In this document: in pieces, positions 1 through 5,221 of the stretch
How positions within the stretch are numbered: the first letter of the stretch is position 1
How the letters are laid out: each line of letters starts with the position of its first letter
Assembly: GCA_030667735.1 (NCBI GenBank)
Contig: DAOUVG010000128.1
Location: 1-5,229 of the forward strand
Origin: Dehalococcoidales bacterium
Lineage (GTDB): Bacteria; Chloroflexota; Dehalococcoidia; Dehalococcoidales; Fen-1064
Length of the DNA: 5,229 nt
Direction of reading: 5' to 3'
Notes under the pieces: model-generated
What the model saw: only the letters and a program-made list of their open reading frames with translations
Databases searched by the model: none
Told to the model about the DNA's origin: nothing
Made by a program: the position numbers and the translations under genes

Positions 1-27
1 ACACTCTTTCCCTACACGACGCTCTTC
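1..27. other. Illumina adapter remnant (assembly artefact)
   Basis: The first 27 bases are identical to the start of the Illumina universal/TruSeq read-1 adapter, beginning ACACTCTTTCCCTACACGAC and running through GCTCTTC. Identity stops after base 27, where the adapter would continue CGATCT but the window reads TCGGCA. This is untrimmed library sequence at a contig end, so it should be removed before any use. The few tens of bases after it come from the same contaminated read end and deserve less trust. Confidence 0.95.
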
Positions 28-263
28 TCGGCATAGCACGCTGTTTCTTGTCTAGGAGGGGTAATTACCATCTAGGTGCCGTTCTAAGAAGACTTTGCAG
101 AGGTGGGGCACCAACCAAGATTGAGTAACACCGAAAACACCATTCCCTTATGCCCTATCAAATGCCACACTAAAAGTGTTCCGGATGTATTCCTTGCCTG
201 GTGAGGCGTGTAGTATGTGAAGCCACACCTTGGGTGCGCTAGTCTAAATCTGCACCAAGCATC
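28..263. other. Non-coding or unassigned contig end, no gene recognised
   Basis: No reading frame of useful length is open here on either strand, and I see no tRNA, rRNA or CRISPR signature. Small structures are visible: a perfect 10-bp palindrome GGTAATTACC at 60-69, an inverted repeat GGTGCC/GGCACC at 75-80 and 107-112 (26-nt loop), a tight ACACT-AAA-AGTGT dyad at 167-179, and the hairpin at 229-259 listed separately. TCTAGG occurs twice (51-56, 71-76). None resembles a known regulatory element. The stretch is probably the intergenic region downstream of the regulator gene. Confidence 0.5.
229..259 (-). terminator. Imperfect hairpin just 3' of the LysR gene, possible terminator
   Basis: CTTGGGTGC (229-237) pairs with GCACCAAG (252-259), giving an 8-bp stem with one bulged G and a 14-nt loop. 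On the minus strand it begins 4 nt after the regulator stop codon, where a transcript end is expected. No U-tract follows the stem, so it is not a canonical intrinsic terminator. It may instead be a 3' mRNA stabilising hairpin or chance. Confidence 0.28.
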
Positions 264-1163
264 TCAGGGTTGTGGCAACCTCCCCCCGACAAACGCAATA
301 AACTCCTCAAGCAGTCGGGAAACTATCCTTTCTTTGCGATAGATGCAGAAAAAATCTCGCTTGAGTGTCAGCCCTTCAACTTTGACTACCTTAACCAGGT
401 CAAGAGCCAGACTCTTTTTGATTGCCAGATTCGACACAAATGCAATCCCTGCCCTTGCCTCTACCGCGGAGACCACAGACTGAGTCGTGCCTAGAAGCAG
501 ATTTGGCACCCACTTACTAAGGTCAAATCCAGCCTTAGATAAGAGAGTTTGGAGGCTTTGCTGTGTGCCTGAAGTCTCCTCACGGAAGATGAGCGGCTCT
601 CCTTCCAGCTCTGCCGGGGACACCTCTCTTCGCTCGGCGAAGGGGTGCCCGGGAAACACAATGAGTACAATCTCGTCTGCTGCTGTCTTGAACGACTCCA
701 GTTCCTGACCTTCCGGTGCAATGCCGCAGAACCCTACATCGTAGCTACCATCTCGCACTCCGCTGATGACGGTCAGGGAATCGGAGACTACCACCTGTGC
801 TCTGATAGCCGGATGCAGTGCCTTGAATTCACTAAGAATGGATGGCAGCAGGAATTCACCCGGAATAGTGCTGGCAGTAACGACCAGGTTTCCAGTCACC
901 TCCTCACGCAACTGGTCAATATCGTGTCGCAGGCGGTCTCGCTCCTCCTCTACAGATTCGGCAAAGCGAAGCAGACGTTTGCCGGCCTCGGTCATGGTGA
1001 CTGCCTTTTTACTTCGGTCAATCAGGCGGACACCAAGGTCTTGTTCCAACTTCTGGATTTGAAAGGAGACCGCAGGCTGGCTGATAGATAGCTTCCTGGC
1101 CACCCTCGAGAAATTCCCCAGCCTTATTACCTCAAGATAGGTCCTCAGATAATCCAGGTTCAC
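264..1163 (-). CDS. LysR-type transcriptional regulator, selenium-metabolism associated
   Basis: This 299-residue protein has the full length of the LysR family. Residues 1-60 are the winged helix-turn-helix (NFSRVARKLSISQPAVSFQI at 17-36, then KLEQDLGVRLIDR). A linker helix rich in charged residues follows (about 65-90), and a periplasmic-binding-protein-like effector domain fills about 90-293 (GNLVVTAST, VRDGSYDVGFCG, GIAFVS). The start is GTG at 1163-1161, preceded on the minus strand by AGAGGT with a short 4-nt spacer. The family resemblance is to LysR proteins that occur beside selenium genes (from memory of the family, not a search). It is transcribed away from the yedE-selD operon and shares its intergenic region, the classic LysR arrangement for controlling a divergent operon. 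The effector is unknown; a reduced selenium or sulfur species would fit the context. Cys145 in DVGFCGIAP might be redox- or selenium-sensitive, but that is speculation. Confidence 0.9.
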   Translation of the reverse strand: MNLDYLRTYLEVIRLGNFSRVARKLSISQPAVSFQIQKLEQDLGVRLIDRSKKAVTMTEAGKRLLRFAESVEEERDRLRHDIDQLREEVTGNLVVTASTIPGEFLLPSILSEFKALHPAIRAQVVVSDSLTVISGVRDGSYDVGFCGIAPEGQELESFKTAADEIVLIVFPGHPFAERREVSPAELEGEPLIFREETSGTQQSLQTLLSKAGFDLSKWVPNLLLGTTQSVVSAVEARAGIAFVSNLAIKKSLALDLVKVVKVEGLTLKRDFFCIYRKERIVSRLLEEFIAFVGGRLPQP

Positions 1164-1175
1164 GTTTACCTCTAT

Positions 1176-1202
1176 AGATAATATTTATCTTGCACTAAGA
1201 TA
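1176..1202. promoter_or_regulatory. Probable LysR operator: overlapping AGATA dyads
   Basis: Two inverted repeats share an arm. AGATAA-TAT-TTATCT (1176-1190) is a perfect 15-bp dyad, and TATCTT-GCACT-AAGATA (1186-1202) is a second. The second contains ATC-N9-GAT and the T-N11-A core typical of LysR-family sites. It overlaps the -35 hexamer of the yedE promoter and lies 23-39 bp upstream of the regulator start codon, so one protein could control both directions. The sites are seen in the sequence; binding by the adjacent LysR protein is inferred. Confidence 0.6.
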
Positions 1203-1218
1203 TTACTTATGATACAAT
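1190..1218 (+). promoter_or_regulatory. Sigma-70-type promoter for the yedE-selD operon
   Basis: A -35 TTGCAC (1190-1195) and a -10 TACAAT (1213-1218) are separated by exactly 17 bp. They match the consensus at 4 of 6 and 5 of 6 positions. Transcription would begin near 1225. That lies inside or beyond an ATG at 1209, which therefore could not be on this transcript and argues for a downstream start codon of yedE. The -35 lies within the putative LysR operator. No comparably good promoter facing the regulator gene was found. Confidence 0.6.
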
Positions 1219-1272
1219 CCACTGTGGCTATTTTATGCCATCCTGGCCAAATCATCAAGAAGCAATTGAGAA

Positions 1273-1286
1273 AGGAAAGAAACTTG
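1273..1286 (+). promoter_or_regulatory. Ribosome binding site and TTG start that decide the yedE start
   Basis: An AGGAAAG stretch (1273-1279) sits a few bases ahead of TTG at 1284-1286. The ATG at 1209 in the same frame has no purine-rich Shine-Dalgarno sequence before it and overlaps the promoter region. Translation from 1284 yields a protein that starts directly before the first membrane helix (LARFWTKRTFIIVAG). Confidence 0.6.
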
Positions 1287-2363
1287 GCCCGATTCTGGAC
1301 GAAAAGGACATTTATCATCGTTGCCGGGCTCATTTTTGGGGTGCTGGCAGCCCTGATGACCAACTGGGGCAATCCACCGAATATGGGTATCTGTGCCGCC
1401 TGTTTCCTGCGCGATATTGCCGGGGCAATCGGGCTGCACCAGGCTTCGGTGGTGCAGTTTATCAGACCGGAAATCATCGGTTTCCTGCTCGGTGCCTTCA
1501 TTACCTCATACGCCTTCCGCGAGTTTCGCTCCAGAGGCGGGGCCTCACCCATGATTCGTTTCGTCCTGGGCGCTTTTGTCATGATCGGTGCCCTGGTATT
1601 TTTGGGGTGTCCAATCCGTATGATGATACGTATTGCCGGGGGTGACCTTAACGGTATTGTTGCCCTGGCGGGCATAATCGCTGGTGTATTAGCTGGCATA
1701 TTCTTCCTGAAAAGAGGCTTCAACCTGGGGCGCGCTACCAGGATGAAGCCCTTGGTCGGGTGGATTATGCCGATACTCATGGTGGGTCTGCTCCTTCTCG
1801 CCATTTTCCAGCCCGGTTTCATATTCAACAGCGAGAAGGGACCCGGGGCAATGTTTGCTCCACTCGCCGTTGCCCTTGTCGTCGGACTGATAGTTGGTTT
1901 CCTTGCCCAGAGGACCAGGATGTGCTTCGTTGGTGCCTGGCGTGACGTCTTCCTGGTAAGAGACTATTATCTCATCAGCGGCGTAGCTGCTTTCTTCATC
2001 GGTGCCCTGGTTACCAACTATATTGCCGGCAACTTCGGCGCCGGTGGAATATATCACTGGGGCTTTGCCGACCAGCCGGTAGCTCATACTGACCACCTGT
2101 GGAATTTTTTAGGTATGGGTTTACTTGGCCTGGCAGCTACGTTGATTGGTGGCTGTCCTCTGCGTAATCTGATACTCACCGGAGAGGGTGATACCGATGC
2201 CGGAATGACGGTCCTGGGATTCATAGTCGGTGCCGGCATTGCCCACAACTTCCTTCTAGCTTCAAGCCCGGATGGTACCGGCGCATGGGGTCCGGTGGCA
2301 GTTATTATCGGACTGGTTTTCTGTGTGGCGGTTGGTTTCCTGATGATGGAACGAGTAAAGTAG
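1284..2363 (+). CDS. yedE: YedE-type selenium transporter, YeeE/YedE family membrane protein
   Basis: This polytopic inner-membrane protein has 359 residues from the TTG at 1284 (384 from the ATG at 1209). About ten hydrophobic segments are visible. It belongs to the YeeE/YedE family, whose studied members move thiosulfate; the YedE branch is linked to selenium by gene neighbourhood. Numbering from 1284, the signature NPPNMGICAACFLRDIAGA has Cys37 and Cys40. An internal duplication is clear: FLGCPIRMMIRIAGGD in the first half (Cys109) and IGGCPLRNLILTGEGD in the second (Cys291), with a further Cys214 in RTRMCFVGAWRD. Such buried cysteines are the expected relay for a chalcogen substrate. It is the first gene of the operon, 15 nt ahead of the DUF3343 gene. 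The likely role is uptake of a reduced selenium compound to feed SelD; the exact substrate cannot be read from sequence. Confidence 0.88.
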   Translation: MARFWTKRTFIIVAGLIFGVLAALMTNWGNPPNMGICAACFLRDIAGAIGLHQASVVQFIRPEIIGFLLGAFITSYAFREFRSRGGASPMIRFVLGAFVMIGALVFLGCPIRMMIRIAGGDLNGIVALAGIIAGVLAGIFFLKRGFNLGRATRMKPLVGWIMPILMVGLLLLAIFQPGFIFNSEKGPGAMFAPLAVALVVGLIVGFLAQRTRMCFVGAWRDVFLVRDYYLISGVAAFFIGALVTNYIAGNFGAGGIYHWGFADQPVAHTDHLWNFLGMGLLGLAATLIGGCPLRNLILTGEGDTDAGMTVLGFIVGAGIAHNFLLASSPDGTGAWGPVAVIIGLVFCVAVGFLMMERVK

Positions 2364-2378
2364 CTGCTGGAGGCGGAT

Positions 2379-2921
2379 ATGGCATTTCTCAAAAAAAATC
2401 AAAAGACGCCCTTTGAAGGTGGGGGGCTGGTACTTTTCAGTGAAGTGCCGCAGGCAATGGCGGCGGAGAAAGTCCTCAAAAAGGCAGGGTATGAGGTTAA
2501 GCTGGTAGCGCCGCCACCGGAGCTGCGCAAAGGGTGTGACCTGGCCGTGGAGATTAACCTGGTGGAGCAGCCCGGCATTGAGCGCCTCCTCAAGGAGAAA
2601 GATGCTGCCTGTGCTGGTGTCTTGCCGATTAAAGCAGGCACCTCAGAACTGCTGGAAATCGTCAAGGTAACCGATTTTGGTAGCTGGGTGATGGTAAAAG
2701 CGGGCAATATGAAAATCACTTATAATAAAGAGAGTGGGGTCATCGTCAATATCTCCGGTGGCGGCTGCCCCGATATCCCCTACCTCCACACGGAACTAAT
2801 TGATAAACTGCTGGAGGAAGCCCCGAGGCCAAAAGATATCGGTTTTACCCTGTGTGCTTTGAATGCGGACAGGGCCCTTGAGGAATGCCTTGCCCTTCAA
2901 AATGGAGGTAACGCACCATGA
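2379..2921 (+). CDS. DUF3343-domain protein with extra C-terminal domain, putative Se/S carrier
   Basis: This 180-residue soluble protein starts at ATG 2379, with GGAGG at 2369-2373 five bases before it. Residues about 15-85 match the DUF3343 pattern (GLVLFSEVPQAMAAEKVLKKAG, then PPPELRKGCDLAVEI with Cys53 at the conserved position). DUF3343 proteins are usually only about 80 residues and are named putative Se/S carriers from genomic context. Here about 90 more residues follow, with a glycine-rich SGGGCPDIPYL (Cys130) and CALNADRALEEC (Cys159, Cys170). I do not recognise this second half. The stop overlaps the next start by ATGA, so the two products are translationally coupled. A role in handing selenium from YedE towards SelD is inferred from the neighbours and cysteines. 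An A8 tract at 2391-2398 near the start is a possible slippage or sequencing-error site, but the frame is intact. Confidence 0.78.
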   Translation: MAFLKKNQKTPFEGGGLVLFSEVPQAMAAEKVLKKAGYEVKLVAPPPELRKGCDLAVEINLVEQPGIERLLKEKDAACAGVLPIKAGTSELLEIVKVTDFGSWVMVKAGNMKITYNKESGVIVNISGGGCPDIPYLHTELIDKLLEEAPRPKDIGFTLCALNADRALEECLALQNGGNAP

Positions 2922-3811
2922 TGCTCATTGTCGGGACGATTCCAAGCAGAGACCCCCTGACCACAGGCAAGGTAAGTGCGGAGGGGGAGTTTCTGGTTGT
3001 TAACGGAAGCCGCATTCCCTGCACGCAGGGTACCGGTGCCATGATTGGTGCTGCACTGGCAACTACTGATTATCTGGGGTTGGAGGCACCTCAGGCGCTT
3101 GTGGTCGGAGATATTGGTGAGGGTAAGGGCAGCCGGGAGATTTATGAATATCTTATTGAGAAGGTAGCTGAACTTTCCCCGGAGGTACTGGCACTGCACT
3201 ACTGGCTCCCGAATATGGCGCTGACGAGGAGGCTCTGTCAAGCCATCAACAAGTGTGCCCGAAGGCCGATGATGATTGCTGATGCTGCCTCAATGTACTC
3301 CGCCAAAGCAGCCGGACTGGCCGGAGAGTTCGACATCTTTACCCCCGATGCTACCGAAGCAGCTTTTCTCGCTGACCCTGATGCTACTCATCCCGCCTAT
3401 ATCGCCAGGCATCTTTTTGATACTGAAATAACCGAGGCACCGAGACTGGCTGAGGTTGCCTACCGGAATAACAGTGCCGCCAAACTGTTGCTGGTCAAAG
3501 GGGCAATCGACTATATAATTAACGATGGTGGTGTGGTGGCTACCATCACCGAACCCGATGTACCGGAATTAGAAGCCATCGGGGGTACTGGTGACACCAT
3601 TACGGGACTGGTTGCGGCTTTTACCTATGCTGGATTTGAGCCACACCTGGCAGCCATCATTGCTGCCAGGGCCAACCGCATGGCGGGACAGTTCGCTGAG
3701 GTAACTCCGGCTACCAGGGTCGGGCAGGTCGTTGCCCAGCTTCCCGCCGTGTTTAAAGAGTATCTATGCCAGTGGAGCGGCGTTCGCTATGTGGCAGGAG
3801 TTAACTCATGA
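2918..3811 (+). CDS. Ribokinase-fold protein, NAD(P)H-hydrate dehydratase/sugar-kinase-like
   Basis: This protein has 297 residues. ATG at 2918 follows GGAGGT (2904-2909) with an 8-nt spacer and overlaps the upstream stop as ATGA; a second ATG follows at 2921. The C-terminal half resembles ADP-dependent NAD(P)H-hydrate dehydratases and related kinases: TPDATEAAFL at 142-151 replaces the usual TPHPGE-type motif, LLVKGAIDYI lies at 191-200, and GGTGDT at 222-227 supplies the anion hole and catalytic Asp226. The N-terminal 70 residues (SRIPCTQGTGAMIGAALATT, GDIGEGKGSREI) are less typical, and no YjeF-N epimerase domain is fused. The catalytic core is present, so a nucleotide-dependent activity is likely, but the substrate is unknown. 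Repair of hydrated NAD(P)H is the family activity. Its position coupled between two candidate selenium carriers suggests a dedicated role that I cannot name. Confidence 0.72.
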   Translation: MMLIVGTIPSRDPLTTGKVSAEGEFLVVNGSRIPCTQGTGAMIGAALATTDYLGLEAPQALVVGDIGEGKGSREIYEYLIEKVAELSPEVLALHYWLPNMALTRRLCQAINKCARRPMMIADAASMYSAKAAGLAGEFDIFTPDATEAAFLADPDATHPAYIARHLFDTEITEAPRLAEVAYRNNSAAKLLLVKGAIDYIINDGGVVATITEPDVPELEAIGGTGDTITGLVAAFTYAGFEPHLAAIIAARANRMAGQFAEVTPATRVGQVVAQLPAVFKEYLCQWSGVRYVAGVNS

Positions 3812-4026
3812 GTGAAGTTGATGTTTGCGGTTTTTCCTGTCCTATCCCGGTAGTCAGGACGAAGAAAGCCATGGAGGAAAATCCAAAAGAAGTACTGACC
3901 GTATTGGTAGAGACGGCGGTCTCCAAAGAGAATGTATCCCGGCTGGCGGAAAGCCAGGGATATTCCGTCAAAGTGGAAGAGACCTCAGATGGGTATCGAC
4001 TGTTGCTCGGCCCGCCCGGGAAATAG
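3808..4026 (+). CDS. TusA/SirA-like sulfurtransferase carrier (YedF N-terminal type)
   Basis: This small 72-residue protein has the whole length of a TusA domain. ATG at 3808 overlaps the preceding stop (ATGA) and has AGGAG at 3796-3800. The signature CPxP is present as Cys11-Pro-Ile-Pro14 in VDVCGFSCPIPVVRTKKAM, the cysteine that carries a persulfide (or perselenide) in the family; Cys7 is an additional nearby thiol. In many selenium clusters the partner is YedF, about 200 residues, with this domain fused to a DsrE-like half. Here the TusA part stands alone. It ends 15 nt before selD, so it is the likeliest direct donor of selenium to SelD, by context rather than proof. Confidence 0.87.
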   Translation: MSEVDVCGFSCPIPVVRTKKAMEENPKEVLTVLVETAVSKENVSRLAESQGYSVKVEETSDGYRLLLGPPGK

Positions 4027-4041
4027 ATGGAGGTAAGTAGA

Positions 4042-5091
4042 ATGGGTGATGAGGGTAGGTTACGCCTGACCGAGACCGTTCACGGAGCCGGCTGAGCTTG
4101 CAAGATAGGTCCGGGAGACCTGGCAAAAGCACTATCCGGTCTGCCGCTCATCTCTGACCCAAACCTGATTGTGGGTATGGAGAGGGCTGAGGATGCCGGC
4201 GTCTATAAGCTGAGCGAGGAGCTGGCTATTGTTCAGACCCTTGACTTCTTCACGCCTGTCGTTGATGACCCTTATATCTTCGGTCAGGTTACCGCCGCTA
4301 ATGCCCTGAGCGATGTCTATGCCATGGGAGGAAGACCGCTGACCGCGATGAACATTGTTTGCTTTCCGGTGCAGACAATGGATATGGCTATATTGAAAGA
4401 AATCCTGGCCGGGGGGCTGGACAAGATGCGGGAAGCCGGAGTAACCCTGGTAGGTGGGCATAGCGTAGAAGACCAGGAACTGAAGTACGGGCTCTCCATC
4501 ACCGGTATCATCCACCCGGCAAAGGTGATACTCAATACGGGAGCCAGGGCAGGTGACAAGCTCCTGCTGACCAAACCGCTGGGTACAGGAATAATCAATA
4601 CTGCCCTGAAGGGTGGCCTGGCAGACGAGGGAGCAGTTTCAAGGGTAATAGAGTGCATGGTTACTCTTAACAGGAAGGCATCGGAACTGATGATGGAAGT
4701 AGATGTCCACGCCTGCACCGATGTCACCGGTTTCGGCCTTCTGGGTCATGCCTGTGAGATGATTGAGGGAACCGATGTCGGCATGGTGATTCACTCTGAC
4801 AGGGTGCCGTTTTTCACTGAGGCGAAAGAGTTTGCCGAGATGGGCCTGGTTCCCGGGGGACTCCACCGTAACCGGGAGTTTCGTATGAATATGGTTGAAA
4901 TAGACCCACAGGTGCCCGATTACCTGGCAGATATTCTCTTTGACCCCCAGACTTCAGGTGGGCTGCTTATCTCTGTGCCGGGGCAAGAGGCAGATATGCT
5001 GCTCCAGAGAATGCGCGCAGAGGGTATAGAGGAAGCAACTCTCATCGGTGAGATTACAGCCGAGCCGAAAGGTAATATTAGGGTAAAGTAA
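4042..5091 (+). CDS. selD: Selenide, water dikinase SelD, itself a selenoprotein (Sec18)
   Basis: The protein makes selenophosphate from selenide and ATP, the selenium donor for tRNA-Sec and selenouridine. Read through the TGA at 4093-4095, the frame gives 349 residues, the usual SelD length. ATG at 4042 has GGAGGT (4029-4034) with a 7-nt spacer. The N-terminal active site reads GAG-U-ACKIGPGD: Sec18 sits where E. coli has Cys17, and Lys21 matches its catalytic lysine. Metal/ATP ligands are in place: Asp51, Asp68 (in LDFFTP), Asp91 (in NALSDVYAMGG) and Asp227 (in TDVTGFGLLGH). GGHS lies at 138-141 and FDPQTSGGLL near the C-terminus. Software that treats TGA as stop would begin at the GTG at 4171 and lose the catalytic residues. 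Both Sec and the following cysteine (Cys20) are normal for this family. It needs selA, selB and selC elsewhere in the genome. Confidence 0.97.
4093..4130 (+). promoter_or_regulatory. Selenocysteine UGA codon and bacterial SECIS hairpin in selD
   Basis: Directly after the UGA (4093-4095) the RNA can fold. The upper stem AGGUC (4107-4111) pairs with GACCU (4117-4121) around a five-base loop CGGGA (4112-4116), extended by a U-G pair (4106:4122). The lower stem is GCUUGC (4096-4101) against GC (4123-4124) and AAGC (4127-4130), with bulged AA at 4125-4126 and an AAGA internal bulge at 4102-4105. The loop starts 17 nt after the UGA and has a G at its second position. Both fit the known bacterial SECIS pattern recognised by SelB. 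Pairing was done by eye, without an energy calculation. Confidence 0.85.
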
Positions 5092-5100
5092 GGGCAAGAA

Positions 5101-5163
5101 TTGATAGAGATAACTATCCCAGGCAGAGGAAATTACAATTTCACTCATCTGGTGCTGGATTGA
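5101..5163 (+). pseudogene. Truncated start of a soluble P-type-ATPase-like HAD phosphatase
   Basis: From TTG at 5101, nine bases after the selD stop, 20 codons read LIEITIPGRGN then YNFTHLVLD, followed by TGA at 5161. A weak TAAGGG (5089-5094) with a 7-nt spacer precedes it. The opening closely resembles COG4087-type soluble HAD ATPases/phosphatases, which begin with IxIPGRG and continue HLVLDxNGT, where the Asp is the catalytic nucleophile. Here the frame stops immediately after that Asp, and neither the same frame nor the others continue with NGT-like sequence. It is therefore either a disrupted gene, a gene cut by inserted DNA, or a chimeric contig end. The family call comes from motif memory on 20 residues, so it is moderate. 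Confidence 0.5.
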
Positions 5164-5186
5164 AGTACGGCAGGTAGCAGAAAGAT

Positions 5187-5221
5187 ACCCTGATTACTCT
5201 AGCAGGGTGCTGAAAAACCCT
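5187..5221. repeat. Overlapping inverted repeats at the contig end, possible IS edge or terminator
   Basis: ACCCTG (5187-5192) pairs perfectly with CAGGGT (5203-5208) across a 10-nt loop. AGGGT (5204-5208) can instead pair with ACCCT (5217-5221) across GCTGAAAA. The two folds share one arm and exclude each other. The string CAGGGTGCTGAAAAACCC resembles terminal inverted repeats of insertion sequences, and contigs often break at such repeats. No transposase is visible in the remaining bases. The second hairpin is followed by only a few T residues, so it would make a weak terminator at best. Confidence 0.3.

Noticed and set aside
28..263. A tRNA-Sec (selC) or other structural RNA at the left end
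   Set aside because: No T-loop sequence, no TCA anticodon arm and no acceptor stem could be fitted on either strand.
645..1091. 148-residue plus-strand frame
   Set aside because: It is antisense to the LysR gene, which has full-length family similarity. The plus frame shows no domain.
1225..1240. TGGC-N8-GCCA hairpin in the yedE leader as a riboswitch
   Set aside because: There are only four base pairs and no match to a known riboswitch. The leader is too short to support a claim.
1172..1828. 218-residue minus-strand frame
   Set aside because: It is antisense to yedE, its composition is rich in Arg/Pro/Ile repeats typical of a shadow frame, and the yedE frame has clear family motifs.
2391..2398. 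A8 tract as programmed frameshift
   Set aside because: The zero frame continues through a complete domain, and neither alternative frame offers a sensible product.
4171..5091. SelD starting at GTG 4171 as a 306-residue protein
   Set aside because: It would lack the N-terminal glycine-rich active site and lysine. The upstream frame is coding, has a strong ribosome site at 4029-4034, and is interrupted only by a TGA at the known Sec position.
5161..5163. TGA after the HAD Asp as a second selenocysteine codon
   Set aside because: Reading through gives STAGSRKIP and another TGA within ten codons. The expected NGT motif does not follow.
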